Positions 51,968 through 60,313 of a DNA stretch of 64,000 nucleotides are shown piece after piece. The stretch covers positions 930,001-994,000 of the forward strand of contig NZ_JAVDXI010000001.1 in the NCBI RefSeq assembly GCF_031457805.1, written 5' to 3'. The stretch comes from Caulobacter sp031457805 (GTDB lineage Bacteria > Pseudomonadota > Alphaproteobacteria > Caulobacterales > Caulobacteraceae). The notes under the pieces are model-generated. The model had not been told where the DNA came from. It did not search any database and saw only the letters and a program-made list of their open reading frames with translations. Made by a program: the position numbers and the translations under genes. Within the stretch, counting starts at the first letter, position 1; each line of letters begins with the position of its first letter.

Positions 51968-53419
51968 CTACTTCGACGCGTCCTTCGGCTTAGTCGAAGC
52001 CGCGCCGACGCTGTCGATCGCTTGCACCACCGGCTCCCACGGCACCCAGCCCACGCCACGCGTGACGCGGTTGTAGGAAGCTTTCGGATCGTACGCGGCG
52101 GTTGCCGACGACAGCTTCGCCACATCCAGCTGGCCCATGGCCTGCAGGACGACGGCGCCGGCCAGGTATTCGTCGCGACGGGCCGAGACCAGCGCCAGCT
52201 CAGCGTTGGACAGTTCCAACTGAGCGTTCAGCACGTCCAGGGTGGTGCGCAAACCAACCTGCTGCTCCTGACGCACGCCTTCGAAGGCGATACGGGTCGC
52301 ACGGACCTGCTCTTCGTTCGACACGAGACCCGCGCGAGACGCCAGGAGGTTGCTCCACGCGTTGGAGACCTGCTGGATCGCCGTGCGTTTAGCGCCTTCC
52401 ACGGCGCTTCGGGCGGCGTTTTCACGCTCCGTGGCGGCGCGAACCTGCGAGGTCGTCAGACCCCCGGTAAAAAGCGGAATTGAAGCGGTGATCGCACCGG
52501 AGACGCTGCGATCGTAGTCGTCGAACTGGCTGCCGACGCCCGAGCGCTTGTCGGCGGCGTAACCAACCGAAGCGCGCGCCGAAACCGTCGGACGATAGCC
52601 AGCCTTGGCCACGGCCACACGCGCTGCGGCGGCCTCCTCGTTGAACTTCGCGGAGGCCACCCCCGGATTGGTCGTCTGCGCGGCCTCAAAGGCTTGATCA
52701 ACGCTGACCGGAAGCAAACCGGCGAGGCTCGGCTCCGGAGCCAGTTCGCCCGGGGTCTGCCCCACGACGGCGGCGTAGGCGGCGCGACTCACTTCAAGCT
52801 GCGCCTGCGCCGCTGACAGCGCGGCCTTGGCCGAGGCCAGTCGCGCCTGCGACTGCGCGACGTCAGTTCGGGTGATCTCGCCAACATCGAAGCGCGCGTT
52901 CGACTCGTCGAGCTGCCGCTGCAGAACCGCGACGCTTTCCTTTGCGATGCGAAGGCGTTCTTGGTCGCGGCGGACGTCGACATAGGCCTGGACGACACTA
53001 ACCAGCACGCTCTGCTCAACCGACCGGAGCCCCTCGCGCGCCGACAACACGTCAGCTTCGGCAGCGCTGACGCTCGCGGAGGCGCGGCCGCCCGTGTAGA
53101 GCGGCTGGCTGATCGACAGAGCCGCGCTGCTGCCAGAGACTCTTACGTTTGCGCCCGAAGCGGCGGGGTTGGTCTCCGAGCCGGTGATGTCGGCGGTGGC
53201 CCCGATGGTCGGACGAAAGCCCGTCTTGGCCTGGACGACGCCTTCATCCGTCACCCGCGCGCTGGCGCGCTGTTGCTGCAGCGTAGGATTGGTCTGATAG
53301 GCGAGCGCGATCGCATCGGCGAGGGTCTCGGCGTTCGCGACGGAAAAGGCCCCAGCCAGGAGGCCAGCGCTGCAAGCGGCGGCCAGCAACCCGGCCCGTC
53401 GACGGTACGACATCAACAT
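51968..53419 (-). CDS. tolC: TolC family outer membrane channel protein
   Basis: A 483-residue outer membrane efflux/secretion channel subunit. A signal peptide (cleavage near ANA at about residue 30) leads into two OEP repeats: ETLADAIALAYQTNPTLQQQR at the start and VDQAFEAAQTTNPGVASAKF at the midpoint, with the barrel segments YTGGRASASVSAAE and FTGGLTTSQVRAAT. Caulobacter has two such proteins serving the S-layer type I secretion system; from memory the one next to popZ is RsaFb (CC_1318). Start at 53419 has GGGGA upstream; ATG at 53413 is the alternative. Confidence 0.95.
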   Translation of the reverse strand: MLMSYRRRAGLLAAACSAGLLAGAFSVANAETLADAIALAYQTNPTLQQQRASARVTDEGVVQAKTGFRPTIGATADITGSETNPAASGANVRVSGSSAALSISQPLYTGGRASASVSAAEADVLSAREGLRSVEQSVLVSVVQAYVDVRRDQERLRIAKESVAVLQRQLDESNARFDVGEITRTDVAQSQARLASAKAALSAAQAQLEVSRAAYAAVVGQTPGELAPEPSLAGLLPVSVDQAFEAAQTTNPGVASAKFNEEAAAARVAVAKAGYRPTVSARASVGYAADKRSGVGSQFDDYDRSVSGAITASIPLFTGGLTTSQVRAATERENAARSAVEGAKRTAIQQVSNAWSNLLASRAGLVSNEEQVRATRIAFEGVRQEQQVGLRTTLDVLNAQLELSNAELALVSARRDEYLAGAVVLQAMGQLDVAKLSSATAAYDPKASYNRVTRGVGWVPWEPVVQAIDSVGAASTKPKDASK

Positions 53420-53544
53420 TCTATCCCCAATCACGCGAAGCCCGCGCTCGCCACAATATGATCGCGTGTAAGTCGCTCCGCCAGTCGTCGCCAGTTAAGC
53501 TTTTTTCACGCAAACGTTGCGGCGGCTCGCCCGAGCCCACGATG

Positions 53545-54117
53545 TCAGAAGCTGAAGCCAGTCTCGGCTTCGAAGCCGGCCAGAACCGGCGGCGCGGCGT
53601 CAAACGCGGCGCGACGGCCGACACCGTCTTCCGCGCGTAGGTAAATCGCGGCGCGGCCGACCGGACCGGTGCGCTCGACGACACCCAAGCGCCCGCCATG
53701 CGCTAAGGCCTCTTGCCAAGCCTTGGGGGCCACGGCGACGGCGCCTTCGCAAATGATCACGTCGTATGCGCCGGCGGGTACTGTTTTGAGGTCATCGCCG
53801 TCGTGCCGCGTGACCGAAAGTCCCATCTTCTCCAGAACCGCAGCTGCATAGGGCGCGGCGATGGCAAGGGCGGTCTCGCCTTCACGCGGCTTCAGCGCCT
53901 GCAACAGTTTGCCGACCTCCCGAGGACGCAGGAGCCAGCGCCCGGGCGCGTACTCAATATCGGCGTCGGCGTAGGCGAGGTAAGCCTTCGAGGCCGGCAC
54001 AACGCGTTCGCGCGCCACGACACGCAGGGCGTCCTGCAACGGCAGGTCGGTCACGTCGGCGGTGCGAATTTGGCTCTCGACCATGTTCAGCCGCGCGGCG
54101 GCGAAGTCGGTGCTCAT
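53545..54117 (-). CDS. Degenerate protein-L-isoaspartate O-methyltransferase homologue
   Basis: A 190-residue protein with the PCMT-family N-terminus (ARLNMVESQIRTADVTDLPLQDAL) and core (YDVIICEGAVAV). The SAM-binding motif I, normally V-L-D-x-G-x-G-x-G-Y, is replaced by LAIAAPYAAAVLEK (about 84-97), and the protein is shorter than active Pcm. Loss of the glycines makes SAM binding doubtful. It is the first gene of the pcm-like, tolC, popZ, valS stretch; the pcm-tolC linkage is conserved in alphaproteobacteria. Start at 54117 follows GAGGGA. Isoaspartate repair activity should not be assumed. Confidence 0.85.
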   Translation of the reverse strand: MSTDFAAARLNMVESQIRTADVTDLPLQDALRVVARERVVPASKAYLAYADADIEYAPGRWLLRPREVGKLLQALKPREGETALAIAAPYAAAVLEKMGLSVTRHDGDDLKTVPAGAYDVIICEGAVAVAPKAWQEALAHGGRLGVVERTGPVGRAAIYLRAEDGVGRRAAFDAAPPVLAGFEAETGFSF

Positions 54118-54411
54118 GGAATCCCTCGAAGGACTGGACTTTCGAGCAGGCTTATAGGTCCGCCGCTCGTCGAAACGCAATGCGATCCCAGACCTCAGCG
54201 CCGTAAAGCCCCCTCGCCTGAGGTTGGAAAATCATCACACGGCGGCGGACGGAGACGCTCATAGAGCAAATCAGGAGCGATCGAGCTTTCAATTAAGCGT
54301 TGTCATGGAAGCTTGGTTGATCCCCCATACGCTAAGCAACATAAGGTTTCTTCGCCGACATGATCGGCGACGGAGGAAATCGCTCGCAGCACGACGAATT
54401 GGGGTTCTGTC

Positions 54412-54558
54412 ATGCATAGTGCGCCGATCGTGATCATCCTCGCGGTGATCGCCTTAGTGCTGATCTACTTCCTGCCGTGGATCGACGAAAAGCTGAAGCG
54501 CGCTTACGGCCGCTGGCGTCGCAAGCAGCGTGAACGGCGGCAAGAGCGGATGCGCTGA
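54412..54558 (+). CDS. Small single-pass membrane protein, 48 residues
   Basis: The protein has a short N-terminus (MHSA), one hydrophobic helix (PIVIILAVIALVLIYFLPW, about 5-23) and a strongly basic C-terminus containing 12 Arg/Lys in 20 residues (RRKQRERRQERMR). This N-out, C-in layout by the positive-inside rule is typical of small inner-membrane regulators. GGGG at about 54402-54405 could serve as a ribosome site. It is too short for most gene callers but has a compelling protein-like pattern. Function unknown. Confidence 0.65.
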   Translation: MHSAPIVIILAVIALVLIYFLPWIDEKLKRAYGRWRRKQRERRQERMR

Positions 54559-54602
54559 CGTTTGAGCTTGTTGGCGCGTTAGTCGACAACGCCGTCGGTG
54601 AG

Positions 54603-54677
54603 TGGCTCCGCGGGTAGGATTCGAACCTACGACCAGCCGGTTAACAGCCGGCTGCTCTACCACTGAGCTACCGCGGA
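54603..54677 (-). tRNA. tRNA-Asn (anticodon GTT), copy 1
   Basis: A 75-base tRNA with acceptor TCCGCGG/CCGCGGA, D-arm GCTC-AGTGGTA-GAGC, anticodon loop CTGTTAA (GTT, asparagine), T-arm with GTTCGAAT, discriminator G and encoded CCA. Identical to the copy 210 bases upstream. Each copy has its own promoter. Confidence 0.97.
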
Positions 54678-54702
54678 ACAGGTCGCTCTCAAGAGAGGGC
54701 GG

Positions 54703-54731
54703 GAGATAGCTATCTCACCGAGTCGATGCAA
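54703..54731 (-). promoter_or_regulatory. Promoter of tRNA-Asn copy 1
   Basis: On the minus strand, -35 TTGCAT (54731-54726), 17-base spacer, -10 TATCTC (54708-54703). Transcription would start about 20 bases before the mature tRNA. Confidence 0.6.
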
Positions 54732-54812
54732 GCCAGAAAAACGCGCAACACCGCACGCGACCGCGCGGACGCGCCGACAGGGGAACATACTGATTTTCGG
54801 GAAATCAGAGAG

Positions 54813-54887
54813 TGGCTCCGCGGGTAGGATTCGAACCTACGACCAGCCGGTTAACAGCCGGCTGCTCTACCACTGAGCTACCGCGGA
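54813..54887 (-). tRNA. tRNA-Asn (anticodon GTT), copy 2
   Basis: Identical in all 75 bases to copy 1, including the encoded CCA. The 20 bases immediately upstream and the promoter pattern are also similar, showing a tandem duplication of the whole unit. A stem (54790-54797 with 54801-54808) lies after it and may end the transcript. Confidence 0.97.
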
Positions 54888-54912
54888 ACAGGTCGCTCTC
54901 AGAAGAGGCCGC

Positions 54913-54941
54913 GTGATAGCCGCCTCATGGCGCCGATGCAA
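54913..54941 (-). promoter_or_regulatory. Promoter of tRNA-Asn copy 2
   Basis: On the minus strand, -35 TTGCAT (54941-54936), 17-base spacer, -10 TATCAC (54918-54913). Same arrangement as copy 1. Confidence 0.6.
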
Positions 54942-54952
54942 GCGCCGAATCC

Positions 54953-54984
54953 AAAAAAAGCAGCCCGGCTTTGCGGCCGGGCTG
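54953..54984 (-). terminator. Intrinsic terminator of the GST gene
   Basis: A 9-bp stem (54976-54984 with 54961-54969) with loop of six is followed on the minus strand by GC and seven T. It lies 118 bases after the GST stop and upstream of the tRNA-Asn promoter. Confidence 0.88.
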
Positions 54985-55101
54985 TGGAAGTCAGTGATGG
55001 TGGGTGCCTTCAAAGAAGACAGGCAAAAAATCGCCTGATTATGGTTAATCAGGACTTAATTCTTAACGCCGCGACCAAAAGGTCGCAGGACCAGCAAAGC
55101 T

Positions 55102-55806
55102 TCAAGCGCGTGCTGGGATTTGCAATCCGCGCTGGACCGCCGGACGGGCGAGCCCCGCCGCCAACCAACGCGGGACATTCTGAAGATCGCCGTAGTCAAC
55201 GAGGTCGCCCGCCTCATAAAAGCCGATCAGATTCCGGACCCAGCCAAGGGTCGCGATGTCGGCGATCGTGTAGTCGTCGCCCATGATCCATGGCCGCTCA
55301 GCCAGCCTCCCCTCCAGCACGCCCAGCAACCGCTTTGACTCCGCAGCATAGCGTTGCAGGGGTCGCCTATCCTCGTATTCGCGGCCGGCGAACTTATGGA
55401 AGAAGCCTAGCTGTCCAAACATCGGGCCGATGGCGGCCATCTGGAAGAAAACCCATTGCAGGGTTTCGTAGCGAGCCGTCGGCTCTGTCGGCAAAAACTT
55501 TCCGGTCTTCTCCGCGAGATAGACCAGGATGGCTCCGCTCTCGAACAGCGCGATCGGCCTCCCCTCGGGCCCAAAGGGATCGATGATGGCGGGGATCTTG
55601 CCGTTGGGATTGAGCGACAGATACTCCGCGCCCCAGGTCTCGTTCTTCCCGATGTCGATCAGGTGCGGCTCGTAGGGCAGTCCGGTCTCCTCCAGCATGA
55701 TTGAGACCTTCACACCGTTCGGCGTCGGTAGCGAATAGAGCTGGATCTCCTCAGGCCTCGCGGCGGGCCAGCGCTGAGTAATCGGAAAAGCGGACAAGTC
55801 GGACAT
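55102..55806 (-). CDS. Glutathione S-transferase, Nu class (YghU/YfcG-like)
   Basis: A 234-residue GST with the thioredoxin-like N-terminal domain (IQLYSLPTPNGVKVSIMLEE, about 20-40; the TPNG is the Nu-class glutathione-binding loop) and the ESGAILVYLAEKTG motif (about 89-102), then the helical C-terminal domain. Nu-class proteins such as YfcG and YghU have disulfide-bond reductase activity with little transferase activity. Start at 55806 (MSDLSAF) follows AAGGA; the frame is open 40 codons upstream without conserved content. It diverges from the hypothetical gene at 55971. Confidence 0.93.
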   Translation of the reverse strand: MSDLSAFPITQRWPAARPEEIQLYSLPTPNGVKVSIMLEETGLPYEPHLIDIGKNETWGAEYLSLNPNGKIPAIIDPFGPEGRPIALFESGAILVYLAEKTGKFLPTEPTARYETLQWVFFQMAAIGPMFGQLGFFHKFAGREYEDRRPLQRYAAESKRLLGVLEGRLAERPWIMGDDYTIADIATLGWVRNLIGFYEAGDLVDYGDLQNVPRWLAAGLARPAVQRGLQIPARA

Positions 55807-55970
55807 GGGTAATCCTTGGGGCGAGCGCAGAACGGCCGCCTCCATCTGGAGACTCCACATTTGATTTTCCAGGCGCCCCGAAACGGGGAGAGCAGGCTCT
55901 GTCGCCTTTGATCGCAGAGCGAACATCGCTATCCGATAGAAACCACACGCTCGGGGGGGCGCGATTTTTC

Positions 55971-56366
55971 ATGACGACAGCCGATGACCATTGGCCGACG
56001 ACTCTTCAACGCGTCGTCGGTGCGCTGAGATTCGAGATTGAAGATCCTGGCCGCAGCCAGTTGCAGATCCGCGCAAAGTCGAAGGACGACGCCAGCCAAC
56101 TCCCAGCTCTGGTGACCTTGGCGCTTCAAGCGGCGTTGGAGATGGATCGCCGGGTGGCCAACGCCGATCCCGAGCCGCCCGTCGATCGGGCCACCATTCT
56201 GGCCCGCAAGGATCTCGCGCGCGCCATGACGGACGGCGCTCATAGTATGTTGCTCACAGGATACGCCACAGCGTACCGACTTGAACTGGCGCGCGTTCTC
56301 TGGGCCGGGATCGCGGATGCGCCGCGTCGCCGGCTGGAGGAGCTGGCTCGGCCGCAGGCCTCCTGA
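55971..56366 (+). CDS. Hypothetical protein
   Basis: A 131-residue protein, predicted soluble, mostly helical. I do not recognise a domain. Start at 55971 (MTTADDHWP) is chosen because the upstream open frame overlaps the divergent GST leader. It converges with the glyoxalase gene, the two stops being 1 base apart, and it is flanked by GST and glyoxalase I, both glutathione-linked detoxification genes. That context hints at a related stress role, but nothing in the sequence supports it directly. Confidence 0.6.
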   Translation: MTTADDHWPTTLQRVVGALRFEIEDPGRSQLQIRAKSKDDASQLPALVTLALQAALEMDRRVANADPEPPVDRATILARKDLARAMTDGAHSMLLTGYATAYRLELARVLWAGIADAPRRRLEELARPQAS

Positions 56367-56367
56367 C

Positions 56368-56805
56368 CTACCAGGCGCCCACGTTCGGCATAGAGGCCCA
56401 AGGCTCGGCTGCCGGCAGATCGCCGTCCTGCAGCAGTTCGATGGAGATGTTGTCGGGCGAGCGCACAAAGGCCATGTGACCGTCGCGCGGCGGGCGATTG
56501 ATCGTTACGCCCATGTCCATAAGGCGCTGGCAGGTCTCGTAGATGTTGTCGACCCGGTAGGCCAGGTGGCCGAAATTGCGACCGCCGCCGTACTCCTCGT
56601 CGTCCCAGTTGTAGGTCAGCTCGACTAGCGGCGCCTTGCGCGCCTTTGCCAGTTCGACGTCCTCCGGAGCAGCGAGGAAGACCAGGGTGAAGCGGCCCTT
56701 CTCGTTCTCCATGCGATACATTTCCTGCAGGCCAAGGCCGTCGCAGTAGAACCGCAGCGAGGCGTCCAGGTCGCGAACGCGGATCATCGTGTGCAGATAG
56801 CGCAT
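56368..56805 (-). CDS. gloA: Lactoylglutathione lyase (glyoxalase I)
   Basis: A 145-residue VOC-fold metalloenzyme converting the methylglyoxal-glutathione hemithioacetal to S-lactoylglutathione. All four metal ligands can be seen: H5 (YLHTMI), E62 (VELTYNW), H80 (FGHLAY) and E123 (SIELLQ), and the typical MENEKGRFTLVFL and GGGRNFGHLAY blocks. Start at 56805 has GGAG at good spacing. It lies downstream of the ABC exporter gene on the same strand with a 60-base gap, likely part of that transcript. Confidence 0.95.
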   Translation of the reverse strand: MRYLHTMIRVRDLDASLRFYCDGLGLQEMYRMENEKGRFTLVFLAAPEDVELAKARKAPLVELTYNWDDEEYGGGRNFGHLAYRVDNIYETCQRLMDMGVTINRPPRDGHMAFVRSPDNISIELLQDGDLPAAEPWASMPNVGAW

Positions 56806-56865
56806 GGCGGTGCTCCAGGAAGTTGGTTGATGGCGATATAGGTCCCGCAGAGCCGGCGGCAATCC

Positions 56866-58728
56866 CTAAACCGGTTCGCGTTCACGGGTCTGACGACGCC
56901 AGAGTGCGGCGTACTCTCCCCCGGCGGCCAGCAGGGCCTCGTGGCGACCGCGCTCAACGACCTTGCCTCGGCGAAGCACGACAATCTCGTCGGCGTCGGC
57001 GATCGTGGAAAGGCGGTGCGCCACCACAAGGGTCGTGCGCCCAGCCCTCGCCTTGCGCAAGGTCGCCTGGATGGCCGCTTCGGTGCGACTGTCGAGCGCA
57101 CTGGTCGCCTCATCCAGGATGAGCACGCGCGGCTCGGCCAGCAGCGCGCGGGCGATCCCAACGCGTTGGCGCTCACCGCCCGACAGCTTCAAGCCACGCT
57201 CGCCGACCTTGGTCGCCATGCCTTCCGGGAGACTGCGGATAAAATCGCCGAGCTCGGCCGCTTCAGCGGCCGCCCAGACTTCGCTTTCACTAACCTCGGG
57301 CTTGGCGAAGGCGATATTGGCCGCGAGGGTGTCGTTGAATAGCGCCACATCCTGCGGCACCAGCGCGACGGCCTTGCGCAGCGACGCCTGGGTCAGGGTC
57401 TTGAGGTCTTGGCCGTCCAGCGTGACCCGTCCAGCTTGAGGATCGATCATCCGCAACGCCAGGCGCACCAGGGTTGTCTTTCCGGCTCCCGAAGGTCCCA
57501 CAATCGCAACGGTGGAGCCTGGTGCTACGGTGAGCGACACCTCGCTGAGCCCCTCAGATCGCGCGCCATGGCGGAACGAGACCGTTTCGAAGGCCACAGC
57601 TCCGCCACGCTGGTCGGCGCACGGCGGCAGATCCTTGGCGTCCGGCGCGTCGGCCACGTCGGCCGATTGCCGGCGAAGATTCAACATCGCTTCCATGTCG
57701 ATCAGCGACTGGCGGATCTCGCGGTAGGCAAAGCCCAGAATGTTCAGCGGGGCATAGAGGTTGATCAGAATCAGTACGGCCGCCGTGACGTCGCCGGGGC
57801 CCATCCGGCCATGTGCGGCTTCCGATCCCGCCAGCACCGCCATGACGCCCAAACCGACGCTCATGACCGCCGATTGGACAAGGTTCAGCAGGTTCAGAGA
57901 CTGCGCCGCCTTGATGTTAGCCCGGCCATAGACGTCCAGCGCGCGCTCATAGCCCGCCACCGCCCGCGCCTCGCCGCCGAACGACTTGACCGTCTCATAG
58001 TTCAAGAGGGCGTCGACCGCGCGACCGGCCGCCTCAGCGTCGGCCTCGTTCAGAGCGCGGCGATGACCGATCCGCCAGTCCGAAATGGCGAAGGTCAGGT
58101 AGCCGTAAATGGCGACCGTCACCAGCGCCACCGCAGCGAACCGCCAGTCATAGGCCTTGGCCAGTACGGCGGCGGCCAGGATCAGCTCGATCCCGGTCGG
58201 CGCCAGGTTGAACACCAGGCTGCGCAGCAAGAAGTCCATTGACCGTGCGCCGCGATCGATGACCCGCGACAGAGAACCGGTGCGCTTGGACTGATGGAAA
58301 TCGATCGACAGGGACAGAGCGTGCGAGAAGGTCTCGACCGCTGCGCGGTTCTGCGCCGCCTGGGCCACGGGCGTGAAGATCGTGTCGCGCGCCTGAGGCG
58401 CTGCGGCCGAAATGAAACGCACCAGAGCCCAGCCCGCCGCAAGGCTTGCGAAGGTCAGGGCGATCGTCACCGCCACGCCTTGCCCCGCGGACAACCGGTT
58501 CACCGCTTCGCCCAGCATCAGCGGCGCGAGCACGCCGAGCACCTTGCCCACCAAGGTCAGCAGCAGCGCGACAGCGACCCGCCAGCGCAAGCCTGGCGCA
58601 TTGGACCGCAGCACCAAGCGCGCAAGATCGCCCATCGCTTTCCAGAAGCGAACAGGCTGGTCAGCCTTGGCGATCGCTCCGGCGACCGCTTCACGGCCGG
58701 GCGATGGCGGCCCGCCCAGGCCTCTCAT
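56866..58728 (-). CDS. ABC exporter, HMT1/Atm1-like (fused permease and ATPase)
   Basis: A 620-residue half-transporter: six membrane helices in the N-terminal 330 residues and a nucleotide-binding domain with Walker A GPSGAGKTTL, Q-loop, signature LSGGERQRVGIAR, Walker B VLILDEATSALD and H-loop VAHRLST. Sequence in the membrane domain (FHQSKRTGSLSRVIDRG) is typical of the Atm1/HMT1 group, which exports glutathione-linked compounds or heavy-metal complexes; its neighbour gloA is consistent with a glutathione link. Start at 58728 overlaps the lipoprotein stop by 4 bases (ATGA), so they are coupled. Confidence 0.92.
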   Translation of the reverse strand: MRGLGGPPSPGREAVAGAIAKADQPVRFWKAMGDLARLVLRSNAPGLRWRVAVALLLTLVGKVLGVLAPLMLGEAVNRLSAGQGVAVTIALTFASLAAGWALVRFISAAAPQARDTIFTPVAQAAQNRAAVETFSHALSLSIDFHQSKRTGSLSRVIDRGARSMDFLLRSLVFNLAPTGIELILAAAVLAKAYDWRFAAVALVTVAIYGYLTFAISDWRIGHRRALNEADAEAAGRAVDALLNYETVKSFGGEARAVAGYERALDVYGRANIKAAQSLNLLNLVQSAVMSVGLGVMAVLAGSEAAHGRMGPGDVTAAVLILINLYAPLNILGFAYREIRQSLIDMEAMLNLRRQSADVADAPDAKDLPPCADQRGGAVAFETVSFRHGARSEGLSEVSLTVAPGSTVAIVGPSGAGKTTLVRLALRMIDPQAGRVTLDGQDLKTLTQASLRKAVALVPQDVALFNDTLAANIAFAKPEVSESEVWAAAEAAELGDFIRSLPEGMATKVGERGLKLSGGERQRVGIARALLAEPRVLILDEATSALDSRTEAAIQATLRKARAGRTTLVVAHRLSTIADADEIVVLRRGKVVERGRHEALLAAGGEYAALWRRQTREREPV

Positions 58729-59531
58729 CGACGACTGTCCTGGATGAGTAGGGTGGTCTGGACGCCGCCGCCCGGCGTCACCCAGTCGATTCGCCAACCT
58801 GTCGCGACACGTTCGGACCGAACGGGACCCGAGGTGAGCGCCAAGGGTGGCGTCGCCGGGATCGTCACCTGATCCTCGCCCCCCTCCCCGCCCACCTGGA
58901 CGTCGTGAGCGCTCCGAGACATCGGGTCCTTCAACGCCACGAAGAAGCGGCCGGCGTCATCCGCGCGACCGCCGCCGCTGACGACGCGGTCAACCCGGAC
59001 ATTCAAGCCCGCGCCAGGCGCGGCGACACCCGAGACAACAGCGCCGCCCGCGCGATCGATGTCGACCGCCAAAATTCTGGGCGCGTTCGACGTCGGGGCC
59101 AGCCGCCACGCGCCGGCGCCCGCGCGGAGCAGAGCGACGTGCCCCTCCTCCGAGACCATGACATAGCCTTCGGCCTGCACCGTACGACCGTCACGGGTCA
59201 TGGAAAGGCCGAACAAGCGAACGCCCGCCTGTATCGGCACGACAACCGCCCACCGCCCCTCGCCGTCCGCCTTGCCCAAGACGACCTCCCCCTCGGGCGA
59301 GCCCAGACGAAGGTCAGCGTTTGGCAACGCCACGCCCGCCAGGGTTAGGCGCCCGCCGGCTCGCTGAACGCTCTCAAGCGCCGGCGGCGGGAGATAGCCC
59401 GCTTCGGCGCTATCCGCCTTCTCCGAGCGCTTGGAGTCGCTCGACGCTCCACGATCACAAGCCCCCAGCAGCGTCGCTGCGGCGAGCACTGAGATCGATA
59501 GCTTGAAACCCCGTGAGCGAATCCTGATCAT
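58725..59531 (-). CDS. Lipoprotein with Ig-like beta domains, ABC exporter partner
   Basis: A 268-residue protein starting with a lipoprotein signal (LSISVLAAATLLGAC, Cys at about 25), then a Ser/Lys/Glu linker and two or three predicted beta-rich modules. Repeated patterns of the kind GVALPNADLRLGSPEG and GVAAPGAGLNVRVDRVV, each followed by ADGEGRWAV or DDAGRFFVAL, resemble Ig-like modules seen in LysM-type alphaproteobacterial proteins. I do not know the function. The gene is translationally coupled to the exporter (4-base overlap), so a role at the exporter's periplasmic side, or unrelated cell-envelope role, is possible. Confidence 0.8.
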   Translation of the reverse strand: MIRIRSRGFKLSISVLAAATLLGACDRGASSDSKRSEKADSAEAGYLPPPALESVQRAGGRLTLAGVALPNADLRLGSPEGEVVLGKADGEGRWAVVVPIQAGVRLFGLSMTRDGRTVQAEGYVMVSEEGHVALLRAGAGAWRLAPTSNAPRILAVDIDRAGGAVVSGVAAPGAGLNVRVDRVVSGGGRADDAGRFFVALKDPMSRSAHDVQVGGEGGEDQVTIPATPPLALTSGPVRSERVATGWRIDWVTPGGGVQTTLLIQDSRR

Positions 59532-59603
59532 GCGGCCTCAAATAGGAACGAACCGGTGGCGCGCGATCCCCGTGCGCCATTGTCTTTTTTGGAGTGGACG
59601 ACG

Positions 59604-60212
59604 ATGTCCCACGAGTCCAGGCGCCTGGACGCTGTCTGCGTCTATTGCGGCTCGTCGAACGACGCCGACCCGGCCTATGTCGCCGCGGCGTTCGCCGTCG
59701 GCGAAAGTTTCGCCAAGGCCGGTTTGAAGCTGGTCTATGGCGGCGGCGGCGTGGGATTGATGGGGGCCGCGGCTCGGGGCGCTCACGCGGCCGGCGGGGC
59801 GGTTCTGGGGATTATTCCAACCTTCCTGCGCGGTCGAGAACAACCCTTCGACGACGTGGAGACTGTCATCGTCGACAGCATGCACGAGCGAAAGATGATG
59901 ATGTTCGAGCGTTCGGACGCCTTCGTCGTGTTGCCCGGCGGCATCGGCACCCTGGAAGAGATTGTCGAACTGCTATCTTGGCGCCGTTTAGATCTTCACC
60001 AGAAGCCGATTGTGTTCCATAACCCCGGCGGCTTCTGGGACCCGCTGTTCGCCCTGATCCGGCACACGATCGACCGAGGCCTAACCCCACCCGATCTCGC
60101 GAGCGCTTGGCGTTCTGTCGAAAGGGCCGAGGACGTGACGCCCGCCCTTCTGGCTTGGGACACCGAAATCTACCAATCGGGCGCGCCAGAAACGCTTCGG
60201 CGCTTGACTTAG
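59604..60212 (+). CDS. LOG family nucleoside-5'-monophosphate phosphoribohydrolase
   Basis: A 202-residue Rossmann-like enzyme of the LOG/YgdH family, cleaving the N-glycosidic bond of nucleotide monophosphates; in plants it activates cytokinins, in bacteria the substrate is usually AMP or unknown. The signature PGGIGTLEEI is at about residues 112-121, with VYGGGGVGLMGAAARGA near the start and SMHERKMMMFERSDAF before it. Older databases called such proteins lysine decarboxylases, which is incorrect. Start at 59604 follows GGAG at 59591-59594. Divergent from the lipoprotein-exporter operon. Confidence 0.93.
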   Translation: MSHESRRLDAVCVYCGSSNDADPAYVAAAFAVGESFAKAGLKLVYGGGGVGLMGAAARGAHAAGGAVLGIIPTFLRGREQPFDDVETVIVDSMHERKMMMFERSDAFVVLPGGIGTLEEIVELLSWRRLDLHQKPIVFHNPGGFWDPLFALIRHTIDRGLTPPDLASAWRSVERAEDVTPALLAWDTEIYQSGAPETLRRLT

Positions 60213-60233
60213 TTTTCAAAGAAAACGCACTAT
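60204..60233 (+). promoter_or_regulatory. Candidate promoter of the small secreted protein
   Basis: -35 TTGACT (60204-60209), 18-base spacer, -10 CACTAT (60228-60233). The spacer contains the palindrome GTTTTC-AAA-GAAAAC (60212-60226). It overlaps the LOG stop codon, 80-110 bases before the next gene. Confidence 0.35.
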
Positions 60234-60313
60234 GCCCGGAGGTGCGCGGCGCTCCCGATCGCGCGCTCATGCGCTGGAACTCCCATCCAGCGCGGGGATA
60301 GGAGACTGTAGGA

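Noticed and set aside
54454..54663. A 69-codon minus-strand frame running through the tRNA-Asn copy 1
   Set aside because: It uses tRNA sequence as code and overlaps the better-supported 48-residue membrane protein frame.
59604..60212. Lysine decarboxylase annotation for the LOG-family gene
   Set aside because: PGGIGTLEE is the LOG phosphoribohydrolase signature; the decarboxylase label is a known database error for this family.
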